DNA of 64,000 nucleotides from positions 1 through 64,000 of the forward strand of contig NZ_CANMDS010000001.1 in NCBI RefSeq assembly GCF_947496725.1. Direction: 5' to 3'. The notes beneath the pieces were generated by a model. It searched no databases. It worked only from the letters and a program-made list of their open reading frames with translations, and was not told where the DNA came from. Position numbers and translations under genes: made by a program. The DNA is from an uncultured Dokdonia sp. (lineage in GTDB: Bacteria > Bacteroidota > Bacteroidia > Flavobacteriales > Flavobacteriaceae). Of the stretch, positions 45,445 to 55,058 are shown piece by piece; position 1 is the stretch's first letter, and every line of letters starts with the position of its first letter.

Positions 45445-45840
45445 AACGTAAAGTTAAAAAATTATTACGGTGTAACAGACCGCTATTTTAAACGTCTCTA
45501 TAATAAGTTAACTTACTTGTTAGGTACGTTTTTAATTCGTTTTGATGGTTAGTGTTAATTTTAAACGTTACCTGACAAAAAATCCCGAGATATCGAGTCT
45601 CGGGATTTTGTTATTTACGACCTAATCTACTGATACTACGGTTAAATAATTGTTAATTGCCCTAATCAAATGAAACATTGAGCACCTTTTTACGTCTTAT
45701 AAGTAAGTAATAGTCTCAACTGAATACTCAAATCAGGATTTTAAATTATTTGAATTAGCCTTTATAATATTTTAAACCTATTTTCTAAAGAGTCTATTAG
45801 GTTTCTTAAGGTCTCTGCTCACGCAGGGACCTTTTGTTTT
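45445..45840. other. Large intergenic region with two hairpins and no gene
   Basis: No open frame of note was seen on either strand. A hairpin at 45579-45608 (AAAATCCCGAGA with TCTCGGGATTTT) has a T-run on the minus strand. Another at 45808-45833 has a T-run on the plus strand. The 200 bp between them may encode a small RNA or be the 3' UTR of the leftward TRIC gene. Confidence 0.45.
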
Positions 45841-45842
45841 TT
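45808..45842 (+). terminator. Orphan plus-strand terminator
   Basis: AAGGTCTCTGC, a TCAC loop and GCAGGGACCTT form an 11-bp stem, followed by TTGTTTTTT. It faces the plus strand, yet no plus-strand gene lies upstream within the gap. It abuts the stop codon of the convergent TRIC-family gene. Confidence 0.7.
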
Positions 45843-46458
45843 AAGAATAATCTTTTCTATACACACTAGGCAAACTCCACTCCTTTACTACTGCCAGCGT
45901 TCTAACTAAAATAATAATACATCCTGCAACGAGCATTGCTATAGATTGTGGAAGTCCAGCCGTAGTAGATGCTAGATATACACTCCCACCTAATATACAT
46001 ACTGTGGCATATATCTCTTTATGAAATATTATAGGGATCTCATTGCATAGTATATCTCTAAGCACACCTCCAAAACACGCCGAGATTGTACCAAGCACCA
46101 CACAAACTACAGGGTGTAAACCTGCTGCAGTAGCAATCTGAACTCCAGCAATGGTATACAAGGCAATACCTATAGTGTCAAACAAGAAGAGAGATCTCCT
46201 CACGTATTTTAAATAGCTTCTAAAAATAATTGCCACTAGTGTTGCTCCAAAAATCACGTAAACAAAGGTCATATTAAGCATCCAGCTTACGGGTGTCTTC
46301 CCTATGAGTATATCTCGAAGTGTACCACCACCTACTGAGGTAACCAATGCGATGATTAATATCCCAAAGACGTCAAGCTTTTTACGCATAGCGGTAAGTG
46401 CTCCAGATATGGCAAACGAGACCGTACCTAGTATGTCTATAATTGTGGTAATCTCCAT
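45841..46458 (-). CDS. TRIC-family cation channel (UPF0126/YadS-like)
   Basis: 205 residues with seven transmembrane segments arranged as two related halves. Each half carries the paired glycine motif: VTSVGGGTLRDILIG and ISACFGGVLRDILCN. This identifies the bacterial trimeric intracellular cation channel family. It starts directly after the RDD protein stop codon (TAAATG), so the two genes are co-transcribed. Confidence 0.92.
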   Translation of the reverse strand: MEITTIIDILGTVSFAISGALTAMRKKLDVFGILIIALVTSVGGGTLRDILIGKTPVSWMLNMTFVYVIFGATLVAIIFRSYLKYVRRSLFLFDTIGIALYTIAGVQIATAAGLHPVVCVVLGTISACFGGVLRDILCNEIPIIFHKEIYATVCILGGSVYLASTTAGLPQSIAMLVAGCIIILVRTLAVVKEWSLPSVYRKDYS

Positions 46459-47181
46459 TTACTGCTGTGTGTAATAATTATAGTCTGCAAGCACGCGCTC
46501 TACAAAAGCTACATTAGTCTCTTCTGGAGTGACATCCATTTTTTCTTTAAGTCTATCTGCTAGTTTTATAATCACGTTGTGATTTCCATTACGCTTAGCA
46601 TCTTTAAAGAGCGTTTTAATAAGTTGTACATCCTTATCGTTAAAAACGGTAACCTGAGGATAAGTAGGCATATAGTTTTCTGGTATGTCTACAATAAGAC
46701 TGTCTGATAGACGTGCTCGCTTTTTTTCTGTAATGACTGTTGTACCTGCTGCCATATCACCTAGTCTTTGCCCTTTCTCACTCATAAGGATACTTACTAC
46801 AGCAATCCCTCCAGAAGAGCCAGCTATATCTATAATACGCATAAGCCATCTTACAAAGTAACTCCCAAAACCTGGTTTTGAGCCATCTAGTTTTACCACT
46901 CTTATTTTCATAACAGCCTTACCCGGTGTTTTACCATCCCAGAAGGTCTCAAAAAGTATGTAGTATAAGAATATAGGCAACCCTAATACAAGGTAGTATG
47001 CCCAGATATCACCCATTGCTTGAGAGTCTAACCCAAACTGCGCTATGATAAAAATGGAAACAACCCAGTAAGCAATAATTATAAGCAAATCGACAATGTA
47101 TGCTAGTATACGATCTCCTATGCTTGCAACATTCTGATAAATGCTCACATTTTGAGCGGTTTCTATTTGAAAGTTATCCAT
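46459..47181 (-). CDS. RDD-family membrane protein
   Basis: 240 residues. The RDD domain begins ASIGDRILAYIVDLLI, continues with FWDGKTPGKAVMKIRVV, and has three or four membrane helices. A cytoplasmic C-terminal tail of about 90 residues follows. RDD proteins are often found next to SpoIIM/MoxR/DUF58 loci in Bacteroidetes, as here, where it is divergent with only about 35 bp between starts. Some are thought to be sodium/proton antiporters. Confidence 0.9.
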   Translation of the reverse strand: MDNFQIETAQNVSIYQNVASIGDRILAYIVDLLIIIAYWVVSIFIIAQFGLDSQAMGDIWAYYLVLGLPIFLYYILFETFWDGKTPGKAVMKIRVVKLDGSKPGFGSYFVRWLMRIIDIAGSSGGIAVVSILMSEKGQRLGDMAAGTTVITEKKRARLSDSLIVDIPENYMPTYPQVTVFNDKDVQLIKTLFKDAKRNGNHNVIIKLADRLKEKMDVTPEETNVAFVERVLADYNYYTQQ

Positions 47182-47216
47182 ATATTCTTTTTCTTTACCT
47201 GTATAATTAAGTGTAT

Positions 47217-48197
47217 ATGCGTGAAGCTGCTTTTGTTAAGCAAAATAAGGATAAATGGTTAACATTTGAAAGTGTTCTGGTAAACAAAGACCAGATTCAC
47301 CCAGATGAGCTATCTAGCCTGTATATGGAAGTTACAGACCACTTAAGTTATGCACAAACGTTTTACCCTCATAGTAAGACCTTAGAGTATCTCAATCACC
47401 TTGCTTCACAATCACACCAGATTATTTATAAAACAAAGCGCGAGTCTAGTAAGCGCTTCATCACCTTCTTTACAGAAGAGTTTCCGCTTGTAATGTATCA
47501 ATACCAGCGACAGCTACTCATTGCGTTTTTAGTCTTTCTATTATTTAGCATTATAGGTGCTTATAGCGCTGCCAGTGATGGTGCCTTTGTAAGAAGTATT
47601 ATGGGTGATGGCTATGTAAATATGACCTTAGATAATATAGAAAAAGGCGACCCTATGGGCGTTTATAAGAAGCAGGGAGAAATAAATATGTTTTTAGGTA
47701 TTACCATAAACAATATCAAGGTAGCGCTATTTGCTTTTATCTATGGAATATTCTTTACGGTAGGTTCACTGTATATAATAATGCGCAATGCCGTAATGTT
47801 AGGTAGTTTTCAGTACTTCTTTTTTGAGCAAGGTGTAGGCTGGGAGTCTGTTCGTACTATATGGATTCACGGTACTATTGAAATTTCTGTTATTATAATT
47901 GCGGGATGTGCAGGTATGGTACTAGGTAACTCTATCCTCTTTCCTAAAACCTATACACGCCTAGAATCTTTTAAGAGAGGAATGAAAAACGGACTTAAGA
48001 TTGTAGTGAGCACCATACCACTGTTTGTTATTGCAGGTTTTCTAGAAGGGTTTGTAACGCGACACACAGAGATGCCAGACTGGCTAGCAATTACGATTAT
48101 AAGTTGCTCACTTGCCTTAATCATATTCTATTACGTCTATTACCCTATAAAAAAACATAAAGAAGAGAAAGCTCGTCTAGCTGCGCTTCCCACATGA
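47217..48197 (+). CDS. Stage II sporulation protein M-like membrane protein
   Basis: 326 residues from the ATG at 47217 (a GTG two codons earlier is possible). A soluble N-terminus is followed by about five membrane helices, with NNIKVALFAFIYGIFFTVGS and WIHGTIEISVIIIAG typical of SpoIIM. In non-sporulating Bacteroidetes its role is unknown; it is probably part of a membrane complex with the next genes. It overlaps the next gene as ATGA. Confidence 0.88.
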   Translation: MREAAFVKQNKDKWLTFESVLVNKDQIHPDELSSLYMEVTDHLSYAQTFYPHSKTLEYLNHLASQSHQIIYKTKRESSKRFITFFTEEFPLVMYQYQRQLLIAFLVFLLFSIIGAYSAASDGAFVRSIMGDGYVNMTLDNIEKGDPMGVYKKQGEINMFLGITINNIKVALFAFIYGIFFTVGSLYIIMRNAVMLGSFQYFFFEQGVGWESVRTIWIHGTIEISVIIIAGCAGMVLGNSILFPKTYTRLESFKRGMKNGLKIVVSTIPLFVIAGFLEGFVTRHTEMPDWLAITIISCSLALIIFYYVYYPIKKHKEEKARLAALPT

Positions 48198-49153
48198 TAA
48201 AAATTATAAGAATGAGTATAAAAAAATACGTTGAGTTTAGAAAAAAACGTGAACTAGGTGATGTTATAAGTGACACATTTAAGTTCTTAAGGACTAATGC
48301 AAAACCCCTTTTTAAAGTACTTGTACGCACTTGTATTATTCCGTTTATTCTACTCATCGTAGCAATAGGTTTTTATACAAACGAGTCTTCTGGGGCAAAC
48401 TTGATAGCAGCACTAAGTACTGAGAGTGATATAATAGGTTTTGTTCTAGCCGGTTGTGGTCTTGCTATTGCTGGTATTATCTACAACTCTATGTTATATG
48501 GCAGTACTTCTGAATATATAAAAGCATATGTTGCAAGTGGTGAGGCACCTGAGACAGATGCTATCGTAGAGACTATAAAAAAGAAAACCGGAAACTTTCT
48601 TGCTCTAGGTTTTGTAAACCTCATTATCGTACTTGGAGTTGCACTTATTCCTGCAGGTATTGGAGGATTTTTAATCGCCTCTGGATCTAATGCAATGGGC
48701 GTTATCTTATTATTACTTTTGTTTTTCCCACTGTTATATATTTATACAAAGCTTATGGTTATTTTTCCTGCAATGGTAAATAAAGAGCTTACCGTTGTGG
48801 CCTCATTAAAAGAAAGCTGGAGACTTGTAAAAGATGAGTGGTGGATGACATTTATCACCGTTATTATAATGGCATTTTTAATAGGTATTATAGGTTTTGT
48901 CTTTCAGATACCTGTATTAATTTATACCATTATCAAAACATTTGCGGCTGTAGATGCTGGATCTATGAGTGACCCCGCTGCTTTATATGACACCGTCTCT
49001 ATAACCCTACAAACCCTTGCATCTGCTATGAATTATATATTATACGTAATCCTTGCTATTGCTATAAACCTGATTTACTTTAACCTTAATGAGCGCAAAG
49101 ACCAGTCTGGAAGCTTAGATCAAATAGACAGTATAGGTCGCACTAATGCATAG
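48194..49153 (+). CDS. Multi-pass membrane protein of the MoxR/DUF58 locus
   Basis: 319 residues with about six hydrophobic segments. The cytoplasmic start (GDVISDTFKFLRTNAKPLFK) and NKELTVVASLKESWRLVKDEWW recall the glycerophosphoryl diester phosphodiesterase membrane-domain and DUF4013 groups. The function is unknown. It overlaps both neighbours (ATGA upstream, 8 bp downstream), so it belongs to the six-gene operon. Confidence 0.8.
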   Translation: MIKIIRMSIKKYVEFRKKRELGDVISDTFKFLRTNAKPLFKVLVRTCIIPFILLIVAIGFYTNESSGANLIAALSTESDIIGFVLAGCGLAIAGIIYNSMLYGSTSEYIKAYVASGEAPETDAIVETIKKKTGNFLALGFVNLIIVLGVALIPAGIGGFLIASGSNAMGVILLLLLFFPLLYIYTKLMVIFPAMVNKELTVVASLKESWRLVKDEWWMTFITVIIMAFLIGIIGFVFQIPVLIYTIIKTFAAVDAGSMSDPAALYDTVSITLQTLASAMNYILYVILAIAINLIYFNLNERKDQSGSLDQIDSIGRTNA

Positions 49154-49952
49154 ACAGCTCTTTCTTATTACCTTTTTCTTTATTTCGCTTTGCGCGGAAG
49201 CAACCGTCGTACAACAAAATGAAGATGAGACAACCGCCGAAGAAATAGCTATAGAAGAAATAAATAGACCAGAGCAAGTTTATAATGACCCTAGAGGCGT
49301 CATAATCTATGATGAAGAAAAAGTTACATCCTTTACCATAGATGAAGCTACACTAAGGGACTATCAAAACGACGATGAGTTTAATTACAAAGAAGCCATT
49401 CCAGAAGATACCTGGTGGACTCGCTTTAAACAAAAACTCAATGATATTTATAGCAGCTTTATAAGATGGCTCACTGGTGGTGATGAAGCATCTGGAGTAT
49501 GGAGGTTTGTGGTAGAGATACTTCCCTACTTACTTATGGCAGGGTTTCTAGCATTATTTGTCTATATATTTATGAAGATAGATAGTGGTTCTCTATTAAT
49601 GGAAAATGTAAAAGCTCCCGAAGCCTTAATCTCAGATGATGAAGAACTCATACAGCGCCAAGACCTAAATGAGCTTATAGACGAAGCCATAAAAGATGGT
49701 AATTACAGACTCGCCGTACGATTTTATTACTTATTTATCCTTCAGCAATTGAGTACAAAAGACCTTATAGACTGGCAAGTTCAAAAGACTAACCACGACT
49801 ATATCTTTGAGATTCAAAACACGCAGCTTCAGGGTGATTTTAGAAAAGTCACAGATATTTACGATTATATCTGGTACGGTAATTTTGAGGTAGATAAGAC
49901 CGCTTTCGCGAAAGCGGAAACCCATTTTAAATCTATAAAAAATCAGATATGA
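49146..49952 (+). CDS. DUF4129 domain protein
   Basis: 268 residues. A signal peptide, an acidic periplasmic part and one transmembrane helix (about 122-143) precede a cytoplasmic DUF4129 domain (DGNYRLAVRFYYLFILQQL, IDWQVQKTNHDY, YDYIWYGNFEV). DUF4129 proteins accompany MoxR and DUF58 proteins. A palindrome copy encodes TAFAKAE near the C-terminus. It is coupled to the next gene by ATGA. Confidence 0.88.
   Translation: MHRQLFLITFFFISLCAEATVVQQNEDETTAEEIAIEEINRPEQVYNDPRGVIIYDEEKVTSFTIDEATLRDYQNDDEFNYKEAIPEDTWWTRFKQKLNDIYSSFIRWLTGGDEASGVWRFVVEILPYLLMAGFLALFVYIFMKIDSGSLLMENVKAPEALISDDEELIQRQDLNELIDEAIKDGNYRLAVRFYYLFILQQLSTKDLIDWQVQKTNHDYIFEIQNTQLQGDFRKVTDIYDYIWYGNFEVDKTAFAKAETHFKSIKNQI
49901..49916. 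repeat. Palindrome copy (complete)
   Basis: CGCTTTCGCGAAAGCG lies inside the DUF4129 gene, encoding AFAKA. Confidence 0.9.
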
Positions 49953-51166
49953 GTAATAAATATAAGGTCTTAGCCGGTGTGCTGCTCCTTGCTCTTGCTC
50001 TGGTGATTTATATGGAGTCTGGGGAGAAAGATGAAGTAAACTGGTTTCAGAGTTATTCTAAAACAGACAAAATACCTTACGGTACGTATGTACTGCACGA
50101 CCTGCTCTCAAACAGTCGTACCCAAGATAATTTTAAGGAGGTGAGACAACCACCTTATGAGTTTCTTGATGATAGTACGACGGTCTCTGGTACCTATTTA
50201 TTTATAAATCAATACATACTCTTTGACGAAGCCGAGTCAAAAAAACTACTCTCGTGGGTAAGTAAAGGTAACACGCTATTTATAGGCTCAAGAGGTATAG
50301 GCGAGACTATACTAGATACACTTAATTTAAGCACAGATTTATTTTATGATCTGGATAATCTACAACGTAAGCCTCTTGTAAACTTAGTTAATCCTGCACT
50401 ACATCGCAAGCGCCCATTTTACCTAGATAGAGAAACTACAGCAGGTTACTTTGACCAAGTAGATACACTCGCTACAGTAGCCTTAGGAGAGTTTAGCCTT
50501 ATGGTAGATAAAGACACGCTGCATATGGAGGAGCCTCGAGTAAATTTTGTCAAGCAGTCCTTTGGCGATGGTGAGATTCTCATACACTTAATGCCAGAAG
50601 TATTTACAAATTACTTTGTTTTAAAAGAAAACAATTATAAATACACTCAGAATGTACTTTCATACATAGATCAAGAGAAAGATCTTTTATGGGATAATCA
50701 CCATAAAAATGGTAAGACCGTTTACTCTAGTCCGTTGTATATTTTCTTAAGAAATAGATATTTAAAATGGGCATACTACATCCTACTTATCGGTACGGTG
50801 CTCTGGGTAATCTTTGAAGGAAGACGCAAGCAACGTGCAATACCTATTGTAAAACCATTACCTAACCAGACGCTTACTTTTACAAAAACTATTGCTGGTA
50901 TGTACTTTGATAAAAAAGACCATAAGAGCATAGCCCTTCATCAAATTAATCACTTTCTAGAATTTGCACGAAGCGCCTATAATCTAGATACCAATTTTAT
51001 AAACGATGAGTTTATAAAAAAACTGGCTCTGAAGAGTGATAATACTCTTGAAGAAACGAGATTACTCATTAATTACATAGTATCCTTACGCTCTAGACAA
51101 GCACTTACTCAAGAGGAACTTTTAGAACTCAACAAACGCATTGAAGCATTTAAAAAACAAAACTAA
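49949..51166 (+). CDS. DUF4350 domain protein
   Basis: 405 residues. An N-terminal transmembrane helix (7-23), a periplasmic DUF4350 domain ([22 protein letters not shown], then [31 protein letters not shown]) and a second helix (about 272-290) are followed by a cytoplasmic helical tail. The family's function is unknown. Context places it in the MoxR/DUF58 complex. TAATG overlaps the MoxR start. Confidence 0.86.
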   Translation: MSNKYKVLAGVLLLALALVIYMESGEKDEVNWFQSYSKTDKIPYGTYVLHDLLSNSRTQDNFKEVRQPPYEFLDDSTTVSGTYLFINQYILFDEAESKKLLSWVSKGNTLFIGSRGIGETILDTLNLSTDLFYDLDNLQRKPLVNLVNPALHRKRPFYLDRETTAGYFDQVDTLATVALGEFSLMVDKDTLHMEEPRVNFVKQSFGDGEILIHLMPEVFTNYFVLKENNYKYTQNVLSYIDQEKDLLWDNHHKNGKTVYSSPLYIFLRNRYLKWAYYILLIGTVLWVIFEGRRKQRAIPIVKPLPNQTLTFTKTIAGMYFDKKDHKSIALHQINHFLEFARSAYNLDTNFINDEFIKKLALKSDNTLEETRLLINYIVSLRSRQALTQEELLELNKRIEAFKKQN

Positions 51167-52212
51167 TGGACGATATCACACCACAAGATTCTGAGCACAC
51201 TACAGATGGACTTCCACAAGAAAACGTACCACAAGATGAAGGTATGGCTTTTGAGAATCGTATACCGCTAGAAGAATTACGCACTGCTGTAGAGGCAATA
51301 CGAGCAGAGCTAGGTAAAATTATTATAGGTCAGCACGAGTTTATAGAGCTTCTTATTGTGGCATTGCTTAGTGATGGTCACGTGCTCATAGAAGGTGTTC
51401 CTGGTATTGCAAAAACGGTAACAGCAAAGCTATTTGCCAGAACACTTGATACCGCCTTTGGCCGTATACAATTTACACCAGATCTTATGCCTAGTGATGT
51501 ACTAGGTACCTCTATACTTAATATGAAAACTAGTGAGTTTGAGTTTAAGCAAGGGCCTATATTTTCAAATATTGTACTTATAGATGAGATTAACCGTGCT
51601 CCTGCAAAAACGCAAGCAGCCCTCTTTGAGGTGATGGAAGAGCGCCAGGTTACTATAGATGGTACAAAGTATAAGATGGACCCACCATTTATGGTACTAG
51701 CAACACAAAACCCTGTTGAGCAAGAAGGGACGTATGCGCTTCCAGAAGCACAACTAGATCGTTTCTTATTTAAAATAAAAGTAGACTACCCTACCCTTGA
51801 GCAAGAGGTTGCCATCTTACAGAGTCATCACGACCGTAAGGGAGGTGCACCACAAGCTGCTATTGCATCTGTACTTGATCCTGCAAAACTTGCAGCCTTT
51901 AGAAAACAAGCACAAGAGGTGATCATAGAAGAGAAGATTCTTAACTATGTGGCAGAGATTGTTGTAAAATCACGTACACATCCTCATTTATACTTAGGTG
52001 GTTCTCCTAGAGCATCACTAGCTATTATGAATGCGTCAAAAGCATTTGCTGCAATCGCTGGACGAGACTTTGTTATTCCAGAAGATGTAAAACGTGCTGT
52101 AGTACCAGTAATGAGACACCGTCTTATTATGGCTCCTGAGCGTGAGATGGAGGGAATGACTACAGAGCAAGTGATAGATATGATTGTACAATCTGTTGAA
52201 ATACCTCGATAG
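51166..52212 (+). CDS. MoxR-type AAA+ ATPase
   Basis: 348 residues. Walker A reads [13 protein letters not shown], Walker [20 protein letters not shown], and sensor motifs lie in [23 protein letters not shown]-terminal helices ([16 protein letters not shown]) form the lid. MoxR ATPases act as chaperones or activators for partner proteins with von Willebrand factor-like domains, here most likely the DUF58 protein encoded 2 bp downstream. Confidence 0.95.
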   Translation: MDDITPQDSEHTTDGLPQENVPQDEGMAFENRIPLEELRTAVEAIRAELGKIIIGQHEFIELLIVALLSDGHVLIEGVPGIAKTVTAKLFARTLDTAFGRIQFTPDLMPSDVLGTSILNMKTSEFEFKQGPIFSNIVLIDEINRAPAKTQAALFEVMEERQVTIDGTKYKMDPPFMVLATQNPVEQEGTYALPEAQLDRFLFKIKVDYPTLEQEVAILQSHHDRKGGAPQAAIASVLDPAKLAAFRKQAQEVIIEEKILNYVAEIVVKSRTHPHLYLGGSPRASLAIMNASKAFAAIAGRDFVIPEDVKRAVVPVMRHRLIMAPEREMEGMTTEQVIDMIVQSVEIPR

Positions 52213-52214
52213 TA

Positions 52215-53555
52215 TTGGCCATTATTAGATTCATAAAGGGATTATTTTTACACCAGCGCTTATTTTATGGGCTGGCAGTACTAGCTTTGCTATACCTTCT
52301 CTCCTACTGGTTTAACGGCCTTTTTGGAATTACAAACATTTTATTATTGGTGTTTTTGCTTGTGGTATTTATAGATACCCTAGTCCTCTTTCGCGGAAGC
52401 GGAAAAATTAAAGCAACACGTGCGCTTCCAGAAAAGTTTTCTAATAGTGACGTTAATGAACTTAAGGTCACACTAGAAAATAAATATCCATTTTCCGTAT
52501 CTCTTGATATTATAGATGAGATCCCAGTGCAGTTTCAAAAGCGAGACTTTAGTAAGCATATTAAGATACCAGCCAGGGAGTCTAGTTCATTTAGCTATAC
52601 ATTACGACCTACAGAGCGTGGAGAGTACGTTTTTGGACATCTTAATTTATACGCTAGCACAAAACTAAAATTAGTAAGAAGACGTTACCGTTTCGAGAAA
52701 GACCAGATGGTAAAAGTATATCCCTCTTTTATCCAGATGAAGAAATATGCCTTTCTCGCACTAGACAATAGACTCACCTTACACGGTATGAAAAAAATAC
52801 GCCGTATAGGTCACACTATGGAGTTTGAGCAGATTAAAGATTACGTACCTGGTGATGACGCTCGTACTATAAACTGGAAGGCAACTGCAAAAAGAGGTAG
52901 CCTTATGGTCAATCAGTTTCAAGATGAAAAGTCACAACCCGTTTATGCATTAATAGACGCCAGCCGGGTGATGAAAATGCCTTTTAAAGGACTTACGCTA
53001 CTAGATTATGCCATAAACAGTACGCTTGCGTTTTCTAACATTGCGCTTAAAAAGAAGGACAAGGTAGGTATGCTCACCTTTGCCGAAGAGGTGAAAAATC
53101 ACCTCCCTGCTAGTAGCAAGAAAACCCATCTACAAACCATACTAGAGGTGCTTTATAATATAAACACTAAGTTTTTAGATAGTGACTATGGTGGTTTATA
53201 CAATCAAGTAAAACGTAAGATCACACAGCGTAGTTTATTATTACTGTACACTAATTTTGAACATATTACTGCGCTAGAGCGACAGTTACCTTATTTAAAA
53301 GCGCTTTCGCGAAAGCATATTCTCGTCGTTATTTTCTTTCAGAATACAGAGTTAGATCAACTTATTACAAAACCCGCAACCTCCTTACCTGATGTCTATC
53401 ATAAGACCATTGCTCAAAAAGCAGATTATGATAAAAAAGTAATGGTAGCACGACTAGAACAATATGGAATACAAACTATATTAACAAAACCAGATGATCT
53501 CACCGTAAATACGATTAATAAATATCTAGAGATTAAAGCACGAGGTATATTATAA
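52215..53555 (+). CDS. DUF58 domain protein
   Basis: 446 residues starting at a TTG at 52215, 2 bp after the MoxR stop; no ATG is close by. Two N-terminal transmembrane helices (about 18-58) precede the DUF58 signature FEQIKDYVPGDDARTINW, continuing KATAKRGSLMV. A von Willebrand-A-like region contains YALIDASRVMKM. It is the probable client of MoxR. A complete-arm palindrome copy encodes ALSRKH, and a 14/16 match encodes LFRGSG. Confidence 0.9.
   Translation: MAIIRFIKGLFLHQRLFYGLAVLALLYLLSYWFNGLFGITNILLLVFLLVVFIDTLVLFRGSGKIKATRALPEKFSNSDVNELKVTLENKYPFSVSLDIIDEIPVQFQKRDFSKHIKIPARESSSFSYTLRPTERGEYVFGHLNLYASTKLKLVRRRYRFEKDQMVKVYPSFIQMKKYAFLALDNRLTLHGMKKIRRIGHTMEFEQIKDYVPGDDARTINWKATAKRGSLMVNQFQDEKSQPVYALIDASRVMKMPFKGLTLLDYAINSTLAFSNIALKKKDKVGMLTFAEEVKNHLPASSKKTHLQTILEVLYNINTKFLDSDYGGLYNQVKRKITQRSLLLLYTNFEHITALERQLPYLKALSRKHILVVIFFQNTELDQLITKPATSLPDVYHKTIAQKADYDKKVMVARLEQYGIQTILTKPDDLTVNTINKYLEIKARGIL
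52386..52401. repeat. Degenerate palindrome copy (14 of 16 matches)
   Basis: CTCTTTCGCGGAAGCG differs from the consensus at two positions and is no longer fully symmetric. It lies inside the DUF58 gene in the FRES register. Confidence 0.5.
53302..53316. repeat. Palindrome copy (15 of 16 bp)
   Basis: CGCTTTCGCGAAAGC lies inside the DUF58 gene, encoding LSRK. Confidence 0.9.
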
Positions 53556-53601
53556 TACTGTGATTTATCTCTCATAATTCGTTCAGACAAAGTCTAATTT
53601 T

Positions 53602-53609
53602 TATATTTG
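53602..53609 (+). promoter_or_regulatory. Candidate -7 box of purB
   Basis: TATATTTG is an exact TAnnTTTG match, 23 bp before the purB start codon. The -33 region has no clear TTG. Confidence 0.45.
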
Positions 53610-53632
53610 TCCCTTAACTAAACCCACAACAA

Positions 53633-54976
53633 ATGTCGTTGTCACCACTTCAAGCCATCTCACCTATAGATGGTAGATATGCTTCAAAAACTGAAGCCTT
53701 AGTTCCCTTCTTTTCTGAAGCTGCTTTAATAAAATATAGAGTAAAAGTAGAGATAGAGTATTTTATAGCTCTTTGTGAGTTACCACTACCGCAACTTACC
53801 GGTGTAAATAAAAACATCTTTACAGACTTACGTGATATCTACCAGAACTTTACAATAGAAGATGCGCAAGCTATAAAGGATATAGAGAAGATAACAAACC
53901 ACGATGTAAAAGCGGTTGAGTACTTTATAAAAGAAAAATTTGACGCTCTTGAGCTGTCAGAGTTTAAAGAGTTTATACACTTTGGACTTACTTCTCAAGA
54001 TATAAACAACACTGCAATTCCTTTATCACTTAAGGATGCGATGAACCAATCTTACATCCCACAACTACTGGAAGTTGTAGATCATTTACGCCAGCTAGTA
54101 GATGAGTGGGAGAATGTACCACTACTGGCGCGCACGCACGGGCAACCAGCGTCTCCTACTCGCTTAGGGAAAGAAATACAAGTCTTTGTAGTACGTATAG
54201 AAGAGCAACTTAACTTACTTAATGATATCCCGAGTGCAGCAAAATTTGGTGGAGCTACAGGTAACTTTAATGCACACAAAGTAGCATACCCACATATAGA
54301 CTGGAAAGCTTTTGGACAATCTTTTGTGCACGATACACTTAAGATGCAACACTCATTCCCTACTACTCAAATTGAGCACTACGACCATATGGCGGCACTC
54401 TTTGATGGTTTAAAGCGTATTAACACCATTCTAATAGACCTTGACCGTGACTTCTGGACATATGTCTCTATGGATTACTTCAAGCAAAAAATTAAAGCCG
54501 GTGAGGTAGGATCTAGTGCAATGCCACACAAAGTAAACCCTATTGATTTTGAAAACAGTGAGGGTAACTTAGGCATTGCAAATGCAATCTTTGAACACCT
54601 TTCGGCAAAGTTACCTATCTCTAGATTACAACGTGATCTTACTGATAGTACGGTTTTACGTAATATAGGTGTACCATTAGGACACACGCTTATAGGTTTA
54701 CAGTCTACGGTAAAAGGTTTAAATAAGCTCCTTATAAACGAAGCAAAAATCGCTGCAGATCTTGAAAACAACTGGGCAGTTGTTGCAGAGGCAATACAGA
54801 CCATTTTAAGACGTGAGGGCTACCCTAATCCTTATGAGGCGCTTAAAGAACTTACACGTGTAAACAGTAAGATTACACAACAGTCTATGGCAGAGTTTGT
54901 AGATACCCTTGATGTAAGTTTAGATATCAAGAATGAGCTTAAAGCTATTACACCTCAAAATTATACAGGTATATAG
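53633..54976 (+). CDS. purB: Adenylosuccinate lyase
   Basis: 447 residues. It catalyses two fumarate-releasing steps of purine synthesis. The fumarase/aspartase-superfamily signature GSSAMPHKVNPIDFENSEG is complete. The N-terminus SPLQAISPIDGRYASK and the catalytic histidine in ARTHGQPASPTRLGKE are those of the E. coli-type PurB. It is monocistronic, with a palindrome copy and a strong terminator directly downstream. Confidence 0.96.
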   Translation: MSLSPLQAISPIDGRYASKTEALVPFFSEAALIKYRVKVEIEYFIALCELPLPQLTGVNKNIFTDLRDIYQNFTIEDAQAIKDIEKITNHDVKAVEYFIKEKFDALELSEFKEFIHFGLTSQDINNTAIPLSLKDAMNQSYIPQLLEVVDHLRQLVDEWENVPLLARTHGQPASPTRLGKEIQVFVVRIEEQLNLLNDIPSAAKFGGATGNFNAHKVAYPHIDWKAFGQSFVHDTLKMQHSFPTTQIEHYDHMAALFDGLKRINTILIDLDRDFWTYVSMDYFKQKIKAGEVGSSAMPHKVNPIDFENSEGNLGIANAIFEHLSAKLPISRLQRDLTDSTVLRNIGVPLGHTLIGLQSTVKGLNKLLINEAKIAADLENNWAVVAEAIQTILRREGYPNPYEALKELTRVNSKITQQSMAEFVDTLDVSLDIKNELKAITPQNYTGI

Positions 54977-54984
54977 TTTAAGAA

Positions 54985-55000
54985 CGCTTTCGCGAAAGCG
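54985..55000. repeat. Palindrome copy (complete)
   Basis: CGCTTTCGCGAAAGCG lies 8 bp beyond the purB stop codon and before a separate intrinsic terminator. Confidence 0.9.
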
Positions 55001-55011
55001 TGACATATATT

Positions 55012-55049
55012 AAAAAAAAGGCTAGGTTTATCCCTAGCCTTTTGTTTTT
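55012..55049. terminator. Bidirectional terminator between purB and beta-helix gene
   Basis: AAAGGCTAGG, a short loop and CCTAGCCTTT are flanked by an A-run on the left and a T-rich run on the right. It can therefore end transcripts from both convergent genes. Confidence 0.88.
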
Positions 55050-55058
55050 AATTTATAA

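Noticed and set aside
45579-45608. Hairpin AAAATCCCGAGA/TCTCGGGATTTT as terminator of the symporter gene
   Set aside because: The symporter ends over 560 bp away with a convergent gene between; the T-run is on the minus strand, so it more likely ends a leftward transcript.
49186-49201. CGCTTTGCGCGGAAGC as another palindrome copy
   Set aside because: It needs an insertion and several changes to match the consensus; resemblance is too weak to count.
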